From assembly GCF_004352835.1 (NCBI RefSeq), contig NZ_SJSB01000001.1:372001-436000 (forward strand): 64,000 bases of DNA. Reading direction: 5' to 3'. The translations under genes were made by a program, and so were the position numbers. The DNA is from Marinomonas flavescens. GTDB taxonomy: Bacteria; Pseudomonadota; Gammaproteobacteria; Pseudomonadales; Marinomonadaceae. Under the pieces are notes generated by a model. The model had not been told where the DNA came from and searched no databases. It worked only from the letters and a program-made list of their open reading frames with translations. Below, piece by piece: positions 49,877-59,030 of the stretch (its first letter is position 1; every line of letters starts with the position of its first letter).

Positions 49877-51073
49877 TTAGTTTGAGTTGGTTTTATTAAG
49901 CTGTTCTATTACTTCATAGCAGGCGCCCATAGTGTGGTAATCCGTTTTTCCGGCTGGGCTTTTGCAATCGTCGTAGGCGCGGTTGTCTTGATGTAAAATT
50001 CGGAACCAAGCGCCAAACTCATGATCAATCATGTGTTGCCAGCTGTATTGCCACAGTGACTCATAGCGCTGCCAGTAACGTTCTTCTTTTGTTTCTAAAG
50101 CCAGCATGGCCGCCGCCGCAAAGGATTCCGCTTGTACCCAAAAGTACTTGTCACCATCGCAGACATTGCCTTCGGTATCATAGCCGTAGCAAAGCCCGCC
50201 GTTGTTATCATCCCAAGACTGAGACCAAGCAAACTCAAAAAGTGATACGGCCTTTGGCACTAGCCAATCTTGTGGTTTGCGTTGTTGGATTAGCAGCAAT
50301 AACTTAGACCATTCGGTTTGATGTCCTGGCTGGAAACCCCAAGGGCGGAACAGGTTTCTAGGGTCTTGTTTATTGTATTCCCAATCAATTTCCCATTCTG
50401 TGGTGTAATGTTCCCAAATTTGTCCCTTACTCAGAGCGGCTTGTCGCTGACAAATATTTTCTGCAATGCGTAATGCACGATCTAGGTATTGTTGTTCTTG
50501 AGTGGCATCAAACGCCGCGATCAGTGCTTCACAGCTGTGCATGTTGGCGTTTTGTCCACGGTATGGTGACACGGTTTGCCAATCGGCTGAAATCTCATCT
50601 TTATACAGCTCGAACTTGGCGTCCCAGAAATGACTTTCCATTAACGCGAAGGTTTCGGCAATCCAAGGTTTTGCTTCTTCAACACCGGCCTTGTAGGCGG
50701 TGGAATAGGCTAATAAGACAAACGCTAAACCATAGCAGTGGTTGGTTTCATCTAGGTTTTCGTCTTTGCTGAGCAACCAAACGTAACCGCCATTATCACG
50801 CTTATGACGCTCGCGTAAGTAAGCCAAACCATGTCGAGTGGCTTCTAAATACTCGCTTTTGCCTTCATTTAGGTAGGCCTTTGCGTAATTAAACACAAAG
50901 CGAGTACTGCTGACGAGATGGCGAGTATCATGATCGTAAATGTCGCCATTATCTTTGAAAAAATGATAAAAACCACCGTTCTGATCAATGCAATTCGGAT
51001 GGTAAAAATCCATGGTCGATTTGATGTGCTGATCTAAAAAAGCAGTTGAGCGAAAGTCTGGAAGGTAGCTCAT
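49877..51073 (-). CDS. AGE-family sugar isomerase, probably D-mannose isomerase
   Basis: A 398-residue (alpha/alpha)6 barrel of the N-acylglucosamine 2-epimerase superfamily. It has the catalytic His residues in FRPWGFQPGHQTEWSKL (about 245-262) and DYHTMGACYEVI (near 383), as in YihS and mannose isomerases. The related Marinomonas enzyme, as I recall, converts D-mannose to D-fructose. Substrate here is inferred from family and not from a search. Divergent ROK regulator and palindrome support sugar-responsive control. Confidence 0.85.
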   Translation of the reverse strand: MSYLPDFRSTAFLDQHIKSTMDFYHPNCIDQNGGFYHFFKDNGDIYDHDTRHLVSSTRFVFNYAKAYLNEGKSEYLEATRHGLAYLRERHKRDNGGYVWLLSKDENLDETNHCYGLAFVLLAYSTAYKAGVEEAKPWIAETFALMESHFWDAKFELYKDEISADWQTVSPYRGQNANMHSCEALIAAFDATQEQQYLDRALRIAENICQRQAALSKGQIWEHYTTEWEIDWEYNKQDPRNLFRPWGFQPGHQTEWSKLLLLIQQRKPQDWLVPKAVSLFEFAWSQSWDDNNGGLCYGYDTEGNVCDGDKYFWVQAESFAAAAMLALETKEERYWQRYESLWQYSWQHMIDHEFGAWFRILHQDNRAYDDCKSPAGKTDYHTMGACYEVIEQLNKTNSN

Positions 51074-51190
51074 GGCGTTTTCCTTGCTAGGGCATTATAG
51101 GAATGCATTTGAATTTTTATTTTTAAAATCTCGTTATGTATAAGATTGAATACAATGGCATACTAACGCCTTTTGTTATTAAATCAATTA

Positions 51191-51209
51191 GATTTATTAA
51201 TAATAAATC
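51191..51209. promoter_or_regulatory. Perfect palindrome, candidate ROK operator
   Basis: GATTTATTA, one A, then TAATAAATC: a perfect nine-base inverted repeat with a single-base centre. It sits in the gap between mannose isomerase and the divergent ROK gene, 37 bases before the ROK start. AT-rich with TTATT/AATAA half-sites, like Mlc and NagC operators. Confidence 0.6.
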
Positions 51210-51245
51210 GTTAGTTTTACGCCCTTAATAACAGAGCAGTTGTGT

Positions 51246-52472
51246 ATGAGATCATCCGGTAGTACTTCAGAACAGAGTCGTATTTATAATGAGCGCATTA
51301 TTCTTCAATTGATTCGCCAAACTCCAGGCCTGTCTCGCGTTCATATTGCCAAACAAACCGGATTGAGTTCGCAAACTATTTCTGTCATCACATCTTCTTT
51401 ATTAGAGCGCGAGCTGTTAAAGATTGACGGCAAGGTTAGAGGACGTCGAGGTCAACCATCGGTACAGTTAAGCATTAATAAACAAGGTGCATACGGGGTG
51501 GGAATCAACGTAGATAGAGACCATATTAGTGCCGCACTGCTTGATTTTAGCGGTCAGTGTGTATTATCTCTTGAAAGGACGGTTTCTTTTCCAACGGAAA
51601 AAATTGCGAAAGACATTGCTCAAGAACTTATTTCTGAGGTTAAAACAAGGCTGCAAAACGATTGGGCTAAAGTTCAAGGTATTGGTTTGGCTAAACCAGA
51701 TTATATGGATGCTTGGTTAGACTCTTTAGTCACAAATACTGAGCAGAGAGAAGATCTTGTTGGCTTACAAGCAGAATTAATTTACTGGCAGTCACCGGCT
51801 TTTGAAACCTGGCTTAGTGAGCAAACATGTTTACCCTGTTACAAGGAAAATGATGCTGTAGCGGCGGCCACCAGCGAGCTTCTATTTTCAACTGGAGTGC
51901 CAAGAAAACATTTTTTCTACTTGTTCGTCAGTATTGCCTGTGGTGGCAGTATTGTCACTGATGGAGAGTGTTACTCTGGAGCGCATGGAAAAGCCGGTAG
52001 CTTTGGTTTGATTCCGACAGCGACGGGCAAACATGGGAAATGGATACTAGAAGCACTCTCAATATCCTCGTTAAAACGTTTTTTTAATGCGTTGTCGATA
52101 GTCTGGCCGCAAGGTGATGATTGGAATAAAACAGAAAATCAAAGCGTTATTATGCAATGGACTCAAGAAGTAGCATTTGAAATACAACCAGCGCTAAGTG
52201 CGGTCATCGCCTTATATGATCCAGAAGCCATTGTTGTCGGTGGTCGCTTACCTGACGTTGTTCAGAGCAAGTTGATTGATGCTATTCAATCGGTTCTTGT
52301 TCAGCAGAGTGTCTTACCTGTACCAGAGATTTGTTCTGCCCATGCGGATTCAGTCGCGGTGATCCTTGGTGCTGCGGTGCTGCCTCTTTATGAGACCTTT
52401 TCCCCACAAAAAGAGCTACTTTTGTTAAGTTCTTCACCTTCTCTCAAGCGATCCTTGTCAATGAGTGTCTAG
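51246..52472 (+). CDS. ROK-family transcriptional regulator (NagC/Mlc-like)
   Basis: A 408-residue protein: an N-terminal winged helix (GLSRVHIAKQTGLSSQTISVITSSL, about 26-50), then a sugar-kinase-like ROK domain. CYKENDAVAAATSE holds the conserved N-D pair. The zinc motif of active ROK proteins (CxCGxxGC) is absent: after GAHGKAGSFGLIP the sequence runs TATGKHGKW. It may bind a sugar or phosphosugar and repress the neighbouring isomerase. The start at ATG 51246 is preferred to a TTG six bases upstream. Confidence 0.88.
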   Translation: MRSSGSTSEQSRIYNERIILQLIRQTPGLSRVHIAKQTGLSSQTISVITSSLLERELLKIDGKVRGRRGQPSVQLSINKQGAYGVGINVDRDHISAALLDFSGQCVLSLERTVSFPTEKIAKDIAQELISEVKTRLQNDWAKVQGIGLAKPDYMDAWLDSLVTNTEQREDLVGLQAELIYWQSPAFETWLSEQTCLPCYKENDAVAAATSELLFSTGVPRKHFFYLFVSIACGGSIVTDGECYSGAHGKAGSFGLIPTATGKHGKWILEALSISSLKRFFNALSIVWPQGDDWNKTENQSVIMQWTQEVAFEIQPALSAVIALYDPEAIVVGGRLPDVVQSKLIDAIQSVLVQQSVLPVPEICSAHADSVAVILGAAVLPLYETFSPQKELLLLSSSPSLKRSLSMSV

Positions 52473-52507
52473 GTTATGATTAAATTTAAACCTGTTAAGA
52501 GAATATC

Positions 52508-54001
52508 ATGAGATTAGAAATACAGTGTGAAGATCGTATTGGCATGGTGCGAGAAGTACTGGATATTTTTGTTCCTCATCACATAGACATTCGCTTAATC
52601 GAAGCCGACACAAAACATCATTGTATCTATTGTGGTTTTCCAGACATTACTTTTGCAACGCTACAGCAACTGCTTGGTGAGTTGCGTCGTTTAGAAGGTG
52701 TAGAAGATGTAAAAAGAGTGATGTTTACACCTTCTGAACGCGAGCATAATTCCTTATACACACTGCTAGAAGCCTTGCCTGATGGTGTGATTGCCGTTGA
52801 TCTCAAGGGTACCATTACGATGGCGACAGAGTTGGCAGCACAAGATTTGGGTGTTGATATCGCAGATTTATTACACCGACCTTTGCAGCAGTTTATCAAG
52901 GGGGTGAGTTTTGCCAAAGTTACTTGGGATGACATTGTTAATGGAGTGAGTAAGCGTATCCGTATTCGTAACAAGGCGTTGTTACTTGAGATGAAACCTA
53001 TCTTTGTACCGGATGAATATGGGAGTGCAAATCCGGCGGGAAGTGTTATTCATTTAAAGTCGCAGGCTCGATTAGACCGACAGGCGGCTAATTTTAAACA
53101 AGTTCCGGACGCAGAAAATCATCTAGAAAAATATTTTGTACCAGATGTTATAAAAAGTGCGGCAATGCGAAGTATGTTAAATCGCGCTAAGGCATTTACG
53201 AATATGGTGGAGCCTTTACTCATTCAGGGAGAGATAGGTACGGGTAAAAGAGATTTAGTGCGGGCCTTGTTTCAACACTGGCAAAAAGAACAAGTTGATC
53301 GAGATAGTCAAATAACCATTCGACATGCTCGTGATATCACCATCGAGGACATTGCCAAATTAGATCAGTTTAATGGTTGGCTCGTGATTGAAGACGTCGA
53401 ATATTTACAAGCGGATGTGCAAGTATCGCTCGCTAACTGGTTGAACCGACATCCAGAATTTTCAACCAGCTTCGATTGTGCGTGTCGAGTCGTGTCGTTA
53501 ACGACCCAAAAAGAGCCGCAGCTTATTGCGCATGACGGATTGAATCCCGCGCTATATTTCGCTTTATCAAGTTTGTTTTTATATGTTCCTTCATTAAAAG
53601 AGCGCCGTGAAGACTTAGCGGGTTTAATTCAGCAAACAGTGCTTTTTTATGCTGAGCGTTACGTTATTTCTATGCCGAAAATTTCCAAAGGAGCCTTGCT
53701 TAAAATGTCTCTTTATTCTTGGCCCGGAAATTTAAAAGAGCTACAAAATATCTGCTTACAAACGTTAAATCTGAATAAGTTAAATACGTGGGTACCAGAA
53801 AACATTAGATTACCTGGAGATAGTGGCACTATGTCTCTAGAGTTGGTGGATGGATCCCTAGATAAAACAGTTAAGCAGTTTGAAGCGAGTTTGCTAAAAG
53901 CATTGTACCCTGAGAACCCGAGCACACGTCGTTTAGCAAAAGCTGTTGGAATAAGTCATAGCGCTATCGCGAATAAACTCAAAGAATATGGGATTAGTTA
54001 A
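52508..54001 (+). CDS. TyrR-like regulator with reduced AAA+ domain
   Basis: A 497-residue TyrR/PhhR-type protein. It has an ACT domain (MRLEIQCEDRIGMVREVL), a PAS domain (LLEALPDGVIAVDLKG, about 90-140), an AAA+ domain with Walker A GEIGTGKRD (about 238-246), and a Fis-type helix-turn-helix at the end (STRRLAKAVGISHSAIANKLKEYG). The Walker B is WLVIEDVEYL, without the usual DE pair. The segment between Walker A and B is short, lacking the ELFG/GAFTGA loop. ATP hydrolysis and sigma-54 contact look doubtful. TyrR itself works with sigma-70, so this may be an extreme case. No aromatic amino-acid gene is next to it. Confidence 0.85.
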   Translation: MRLEIQCEDRIGMVREVLDIFVPHHIDIRLIEADTKHHCIYCGFPDITFATLQQLLGELRRLEGVEDVKRVMFTPSEREHNSLYTLLEALPDGVIAVDLKGTITMATELAAQDLGVDIADLLHRPLQQFIKGVSFAKVTWDDIVNGVSKRIRIRNKALLLEMKPIFVPDEYGSANPAGSVIHLKSQARLDRQAANFKQVPDAENHLEKYFVPDVIKSAAMRSMLNRAKAFTNMVEPLLIQGEIGTGKRDLVRALFQHWQKEQVDRDSQITIRHARDITIEDIAKLDQFNGWLVIEDVEYLQADVQVSLANWLNRHPEFSTSFDCACRVVSLTTQKEPQLIAHDGLNPALYFALSSLFLYVPSLKERREDLAGLIQQTVLFYAERYVISMPKISKGALLKMSLYSWPGNLKELQNICLQTLNLNKLNTWVPENIRLPGDSGTMSLELVDGSLDKTVKQFEASLLKALYPENPSTRRLAKAVGISHSAIANKLKEYGIS

Positions 54002-54012
54002 GCTGGAAGCAT

Positions 54013-54044
54013 AGAAAAGCCACTTATCAGTCGATAAATGGCTT
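54013..54044 (-). terminator. Terminator of the 52-residue membrane protein gene
   Basis: Stem AAGCCA-TTATC / GATAA-TGGCTT with one C-A mismatch and loop AGTC. Read on the minus strand it is followed by a TTTTC tail. Confidence 0.55.
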
Positions 54045-54065
54045 AAAAATAATTAAGAACAAGTC

Positions 54066-54224
54066 TTAGTATGGACGACGAGTCGGTACTTTTTTTCGAG
54101 GTGTTTCGCGTTCAATTTTGATTGGCTGCAGTTTCACCTTTGGTTGAGAGGCAAGTTTCTGCACATTAACGGCCAGAACCGCAATCGCAGTACAAGCAGC
54201 AATGAAAAGTAAAAATTCAAACAT
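54066..54224 (-). CDS. Small single-span membrane protein (52 residues)
   Basis: Found by reading the gap. ATG at 54222-54224 opens MFEFLLFIAACTAIAVLAVN, one helix, then a basic tail ending TPRKKVPTRRPY. A good GGAGAGA site lies six bases upstream and a terminator follows. It looks like a real small gene, but no family is recognised. Confidence 0.6.
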   Translation of the reverse strand: MFEFLLFIAACTAIAVLAVNVQKLASQPKVKLQPIKIERETPRKKVPTRRPY

Positions 54225-54344
54225 AGTGTCTCTCCAAACTTATTCTTCTTAAATCTATCATGGGCCATTATGCTGGCTGGGTAAAGTCCATTTTGTTGTA
54301 TTTAAGTAAATGGGGGCGATTTCATTTATAGCAAGCTTTCTGCC

Positions 54345-55166
54345 TTAAAGGTCGTACCTTTTCCTTAAATAACGCGCCACGCCATCTTCATCATGATGAC
54401 CAATAACGCTATTAGCGGCTTCTTTTACATGTTCAAGTGCGTTTTCTGTCGCAAAAGCTTCATCAGATGCTTCAAACATAGACAAATCATTGTCGCCATC
54501 ACCAAACACGATCACTCGTTGGGCACCCATTTGCGTTTTTAGTTCCATCAAAGAAGAGCCTTTACAAGCATTACTGTGATGAATGTCTAGCCAGTAGGCG
54601 TCTGCTGTATAAATGCCACCACCAGAATAGGCAGTAAGATGGTTGTGTTTTTGGCAATCAGAGACAAGGCTCTCTACCATGTCAGGTCGCCCCATGGCGC
54701 TAATATTAGTAATAATAGCATCAGAAGAAAGTTGCTCAATGGGGTGCAAGCTGAGCTGATCATGCGCACCTAACTCATTGGCGATATGGTCACTTAAATC
54801 ACCATTTAGAGGTGCGTGATACACCTTATGTGAGCCATCTGGATCTAAACAAAAAACAAACGGAGTAACTTGATGATCGGCAAATGCCAATAGTGTCTCG
54901 GTGATTAAATCTGGTGTGAGAAAGTTTTGATGGCGATAGGCGTTATCCTGAGGATTCCACCATTCAACACCATTTTTAAAAATCTGCCAATGAGGGAAAT
55001 CGTGATCAGCAATGCAGGGTTTGGCTGCAAAGTGCGTCCTGCCTGTCGCCACGGTATAAGCAATACCGGCCGCGTCTAAACGTCTTAGGGTATCGCAAGT
55101 GTATTCTGAAAGACGTTGCTGACGGTTCAATAAGGTGCCGTCTAAATCAAATGCTAATAAATCCAT
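54345..55166 (-). CDS. Cof-type HAD phosphatase
   Basis: Haloacid dehalogenase hydrolase of the Cof/YidA type, acting on an unknown sugar phosphate or other small phosphate. The nucleophile motif is LLAFDLDGTLLN (about 3-14). Motif II is TVATGRTH, and the late VIVFGDGDNDLSMFEASD carries the acidic metal-binding pair. I start at ATG 55166, after GAGGT. An upstream ATG gives ten extra residues. It is 273 residues. Confidence 0.88.
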   Translation of the reverse strand: MDLLAFDLDGTLLNRQQRLSEYTCDTLRRLDAAGIAYTVATGRTHFAAKPCIADHDFPHWQIFKNGVEWWNPQDNAYRHQNFLTPDLITETLLAFADHQVTPFVFCLDPDGSHKVYHAPLNGDLSDHIANELGAHDQLSLHPIEQLSSDAIITNISAMGRPDMVESLVSDCQKHNHLTAYSGGGIYTADAYWLDIHHSNACKGSSLMELKTQMGAQRVIVFGDGDNDLSMFEASDEAFATENALEHVKEAANSVIGHHDEDGVARYLRKRYDL

Positions 55167-55238
55167 AATTACCTCACCTTTAAGACGACATAACACTAGC
55201 GTATTTTGTCTTACGAAGGAAGCGCTAAGGAGAGGTGG

Positions 55239-55275
55239 AAAAGCAGACTCGTCAAGATCGACCAGTCTGCTTTTT
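55239..55275. terminator. Terminator after the HopJ-family gene
   Basis: Stem AAAAGCAGACT / AGTCTGCTTTT with a 14-base loop, T-run on the plus side and A-run (T on the minus strand) on the left. It directly follows the minus-strand stop. Confidence 0.8.
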
Positions 55276-55276
55276 A

Positions 55277-55627
55277 TTAGGCTTTTTTAACCAGAGCAGG
55301 GGATTGAAAGGTAATGCCTTTCCAGCCAGAAATCATAAATTGGCGGATGTTTTGGTGATCATTTGCTGTTGGATTTTGCAGTACATCTACACGATAAAAA
55401 TCACCAAATAACTGAAGCGTTTCTTCTTGGGTTAATTGGTTAAGTGCCGCAAAGGCAAAAATTTTACAAGAGCCATTGTTTTCATTTTTGGCATTCGCTT
55501 GTTGGCCATTAGAAAAGTCAGTAGGAGTAAAATCGTATTCAGTCTCAATGACACTAATGACGTCTTTAAATTGAACCTGTTGTGGTGAGTCTTTTAATTT
55601 CGCTAAGAGTGTTTCGCTGTTTAACAT
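55277..55627 (-). CDS. HopJ-family protein
   Basis: A 116-residue soluble protein of the HopJ family (KLKDSPQQVQFKDVISVIETEYDFTPTDFSNG). The family is named after a Pseudomonas effector but is widespread in non-pathogens. No secretion system is in this window, so an effector role is not implied. Confidence 0.88.
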   Translation of the reverse strand: MLNSETLLAKLKDSPQQVQFKDVISVIETEYDFTPTDFSNGQQANAKNENNGSCKIFAFAALNQLTQEETLQLFGDFYRVDVLQNPTANDHQNIRQFMISGWKGITFQSPALVKKA

Positions 55628-55681
55628 AGGAGCTCCATTTTAAGTAACAAGGCAGTATCAATGGTTTTATAAATTAAAGTA

Positions 55682-56878
55682 TTAATGTTTGTTTACAGCG
55701 GGTTCGAATCGACGACTTACAAGCTGATACGTAATAAAAGCAGAAATCCCACAGAACGCCATAATTAGTAACATAGGCGCAAAGGTGCCGGTATGGAAAA
55801 CACTGACTGCAACACCACTTAACGCACCAGAAGAAAAACGAAAAGAGCCTGCAAGTGCCGCAACACTGCCATTATGATCACCTGCATTTCGCATCGCACC
55901 AGCCATAAACCCACTACCAAGTATGCCGATAGAGCCCATGAAAAATATGCAAGCGATAACAATGACTGCGAGCGGTGGCTTAGTGAAAAAGCTAATAACA
56001 ATCATGCTAATAGAAGCGCATAAGAGAATGGAAATAGCGTATTTAATGAGACTGTCAACGCCTACTTTTTCCACTATGCGGCTATTAATTGTGGTTGCTG
56101 TCATCATGCCGATAACGTTTAACGCGAATATAAAACCAAAATGAGAAGGTTTTACATCGTACAGTTCAATATAAACATAAGAAGAACCGGTGATAAAACA
56201 CATCATGCCCGCAAAATGAAAAGAACCTGCCGCTATGTATCCCATTACCGTTGGATTTTTTAACAGCGTGTAATAATTACGCAATGCACCAGACAGTGAC
56301 AAAGGTTTACGGTGGTCTTTGTGCAGCGTTTCAGGAATGGTTCGAATAAACAGGACGGCGCCAATTGCTGAGATAATCGCGAGAAAGACAAAGATAAAGT
56401 GCCAATTTAAAAATACCAGAATAGCACCGCCTAAAATAGGCGCGACAAGGGGAGCCAAAGACATGGTTAACATGACTAGAGACATGGCTTTAGCAAATTG
56501 ATTTGTCGACATTTTATCTTTGACGAGCGCAGGAATACTGACAGCAACAGCAGCCCCACCGACGGCTTGAATAGCGCGCCCAATAATTAACATTTCATAA
56601 TTTAGGGCGCAGGCACAAATAATACTGCCCAAACAAAAGAAGCCAAGGCCACTAAGCACCACTTTACGGCGGCCAATAGCGTCAGAAAGCGGGCCAAAAA
56701 TAAGCTGTAATACAGCAAAGACAATCAAATACATACTGAGAGTCATCTGCACCAAACTTATTTCAGTGTTTAGGTCTTTCGCTATGGATGGAATACTGGG
56801 TAAATAAGCGTCTATTGCCAGAGGTGTTAAGCCTGATAATAAGCCAAGAACAAGAATAACGGGAAGAGTTAGCTTCAT
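55682..56878 (-). CDS. Bcr/CflA-family MFS drug exporter
   Basis: A 398-residue, 12-helix transporter. It has the MFS motif A-like GPLSDAIGRRKVVLSGLG (about 65-82) and the Bcr family opening LPVILVLGLLSGLTPLAIDAYLPSIPSIAKDL. Probably exports drugs or peptides by proton exchange. Divergent from an ABC exporter. Confidence 0.9.
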   Translation of the reverse strand: MKLTLPVILVLGLLSGLTPLAIDAYLPSIPSIAKDLNTEISLVQMTLSMYLIVFAVLQLIFGPLSDAIGRRKVVLSGLGFFCLGSIICACALNYEMLIIGRAIQAVGGAAVAVSIPALVKDKMSTNQFAKAMSLVMLTMSLAPLVAPILGGAILVFLNWHFIFVFLAIISAIGAVLFIRTIPETLHKDHRKPLSLSGALRNYYTLLKNPTVMGYIAAGSFHFAGMMCFITGSSYVYIELYDVKPSHFGFIFALNVIGMMTATTINSRIVEKVGVDSLIKYAISILLCASISMIVISFFTKPPLAVIVIACIFFMGSIGILGSGFMAGAMRNAGDHNGSVAALAGSFRFSSGALSGVAVSVFHTGTFAPMLLIMAFCGISAFITYQLVSRRFEPAVNKH

Positions 56879-56999
56879 ATAGGTTCAACGAAAATATGAG
56901 ATTAATTGGAGATGGAGAATTGATTAAAAATCCGCCATGCATGCAGGGATAATTATAATCATTTATGATCGGCTGTGGATTGTTAATTGTGCAAATAGT

Positions 57000-57032
57000 A
57001 CGAAAGCAAACTGATTGTTTGCTTACTTTCGT
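57000..57032. promoter_or_regulatory. Imperfect inverted repeat in the Bcr/ABC divergent gap
   Basis: ACGAAAGCAAAC pairs with GTTTGCTT-ACTT-TCGT around a five-base loop, with a short insertion in the right arm. It may be an operator serving both exporter genes. It is not otherwise explained. Confidence 0.3.
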
Positions 57033-57176
57033 CTTTTGTTAGCTGTCTTTCGATATTATTCACTCTATTGCTGTTAGATTAAAAATAAATTGATTCGCTT
57101 GTTGTATCAGCGTCTGAAATTCGCGTGTCTTTTAAACACGTATTTCGAGGCGTCTCTCTAATTACTAAGGAATGTT

Positions 57177-59018
57177 ATGTTACGTTTTTTTGAAAGATGG
57201 ATAGAAGCTTATCCTGATACTGAGCCTTCTCAGGCGCCAAGTACGCTGTATGCATTCTGTCGATATTATTCAAAAGGTGTTGAAGTTCCTTTAATCTTAA
57301 TGTCAGTCCTTACTGCAGTCATTGCGATGCTGGAAGTGACCTTGTTCAGTTTCATGGGGCAGTTGGTTGATTGGCTGGTGGTGAAAAATCCTAAAACTTT
57401 TTTTGCCGAAGAAGGGACGCATTTACTGGGCATGGCCTTAATGGTGTTGTTAGTCATGCCAGTGGTGACATTTTTGCATTCTGCCATTATTCATCAAACC
57501 TTATTGGGTAATTACCCAATGCGCATACGTTGGTTGGCACACCGTTATGTGCTTAAGCAAAGTGTCACCTTCTTTCAAGATGATTTTGCTGGGCGAGTGG
57601 CGACCAAAGTCATGCAAACCTCGTTAGCCGTTCGCGAGAGTGTCATGAAATTACTCGATGTTTTAGTTTATATCGTGGTGTATTTCACCTCCATGCTGGT
57701 GTTGATCGCCAAGGCAGATTATCGGCTAATGCTGCCGATGCTGGTTTGGCTGGGTATTTATATTGCTTTGCAGTTCTATTTTGTTCCTAGATTAAAACGA
57801 GTGTCTACGAAACAAGCGGATGCGCGCTCTACTATGACGGGTCGTATTGTAGACAGCTACACTAATGCATCGACAGTAAAACTGTTTTCTCATACTCAAC
57901 GCGAAGCCAGTTATGCAAAAGAGGGAATGGATGGATTTTTAGAGACGGTGCACCAGCAGATGCGTTTGGTAACTGGGCTCAATGTGGGCGTGCAAGTGTG
58001 TAACTATGTGCTGGCATTTAGTGTGGCTGGGGTGGCTATTTTACTTTGGACATATGGCCAAATAAGTATTGGTGCGATTGCTATTGCGGTCAGCTTATCT
58101 TTGCGAATAAACGGCATGGCGCAATGGATTATGTGGGAAGTGAGTTCGCTGTTTGAGAATATCGGTATGGTAACCGATGGCATGAAAACGTTATCCAAAC
58201 CACTGCAAATTCAAGACAAAGAGGGGGCTAAGCCATTACTGGTTAAGCAAGGTGATATTCGCTTCGAGCAGGTGCATTTTCATTACGGTCGACAAGACAG
58301 CAAAGTTATCGAAAACCTGAATTTGTCCATAAAATCAGGTGAGAAAATCGGTGTGGTGGGCCGCTCTGGGGCAGGTAAATCAACGATTGTGAATTTGCTG
58401 ATGCGGTTTCATGATATTGAATCAGGTCGTATTTTGATTGACGATCAAGACATCACCCAAGTGCAACAAGATACCTTACGAGCCAATATTGGTATGGTGA
58501 CGCAAGACACGTCTTTATTGCACCGTACGGTACGCGAAAATTTACTTTATGGTCGTCCTGATGCCAGTGAAGAAGAAATGATCGCGGCGGCAAAACAAGC
58601 CGAAGCGCATGATTTCATTCAAACGCTAACAGATTCTTTTGGCAATGCAGGATACGATGCCATGGTCGGTGAACGTGGCGTTAAATTGTCAGGTGGTCAG
58701 CGTCAGCGTATTGCCATTGCGCGAGTGCTGCTAAAAGATGCTCCTTTACTTGTTTTGGATGAAGCCACCTCGGCGCTCGACTCTGAAGTGGAAGCGGCTA
58801 TTCAAGAAAGTCTTTACCGATTAATGGAAGGTAAAACTGTGATTGCGATCGCCCATCGGCTGTCTACTATTGCGGCTATGGATCGTTTAATAGTGCTGGA
58901 TAGCGGTGAAATCGCTGAACAAGGTACTCATGAAGAGTTAATCCAGCGTGGTGGTATTTATGCCAAACTCTGGTCCCATCAAACCGGTGGATTCTTAGCG
59001 GAAGACATTATTTTATAG
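57177..59018 (+). CDS. ABC exporter, fused permease and ATPase
   Basis: A 613-residue half-transporter. A six-helix membrane domain fills about 40-330. The ATPase domain has Walker A VVGRSGAGKSTIVNLL (about 393-408), signature LSGGQRQRIAIARVLL, Walker B LLVLDEATSALD and the switch His (IAIAHRLSTI). It resembles lipid or drug exporters and must form a dimer. Substrate unknown. The SMR gene begins 12 bases after its stop. Confidence 0.93.
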   Translation: MLRFFERWIEAYPDTEPSQAPSTLYAFCRYYSKGVEVPLILMSVLTAVIAMLEVTLFSFMGQLVDWLVVKNPKTFFAEEGTHLLGMALMVLLVMPVVTFLHSAIIHQTLLGNYPMRIRWLAHRYVLKQSVTFFQDDFAGRVATKVMQTSLAVRESVMKLLDVLVYIVVYFTSMLVLIAKADYRLMLPMLVWLGIYIALQFYFVPRLKRVSTKQADARSTMTGRIVDSYTNASTVKLFSHTQREASYAKEGMDGFLETVHQQMRLVTGLNVGVQVCNYVLAFSVAGVAILLWTYGQISIGAIAIAVSLSLRINGMAQWIMWEVSSLFENIGMVTDGMKTLSKPLQIQDKEGAKPLLVKQGDIRFEQVHFHYGRQDSKVIENLNLSIKSGEKIGVVGRSGAGKSTIVNLLMRFHDIESGRILIDDQDITQVQQDTLRANIGMVTQDTSLLHRTVRENLLYGRPDASEEEMIAAAKQAEAHDFIQTLTDSFGNAGYDAMVGERGVKLSGGQRQRIAIARVLLKDAPLLVLDEATSALDSEVEAAIQESLYRLMEGKTVIAIAHRLSTIAAMDRLIVLDSGEIAEQGTHEELIQRGGIYAKLWSHQTGGFLAEDIIL

Positions 59019-59030
59019 CGAGTGAGTAAT

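Noticed and set aside
55277..55627. HopJ protein as a type III effector
   Set aside because: The family is common in free-living bacteria and no secretion genes are near.
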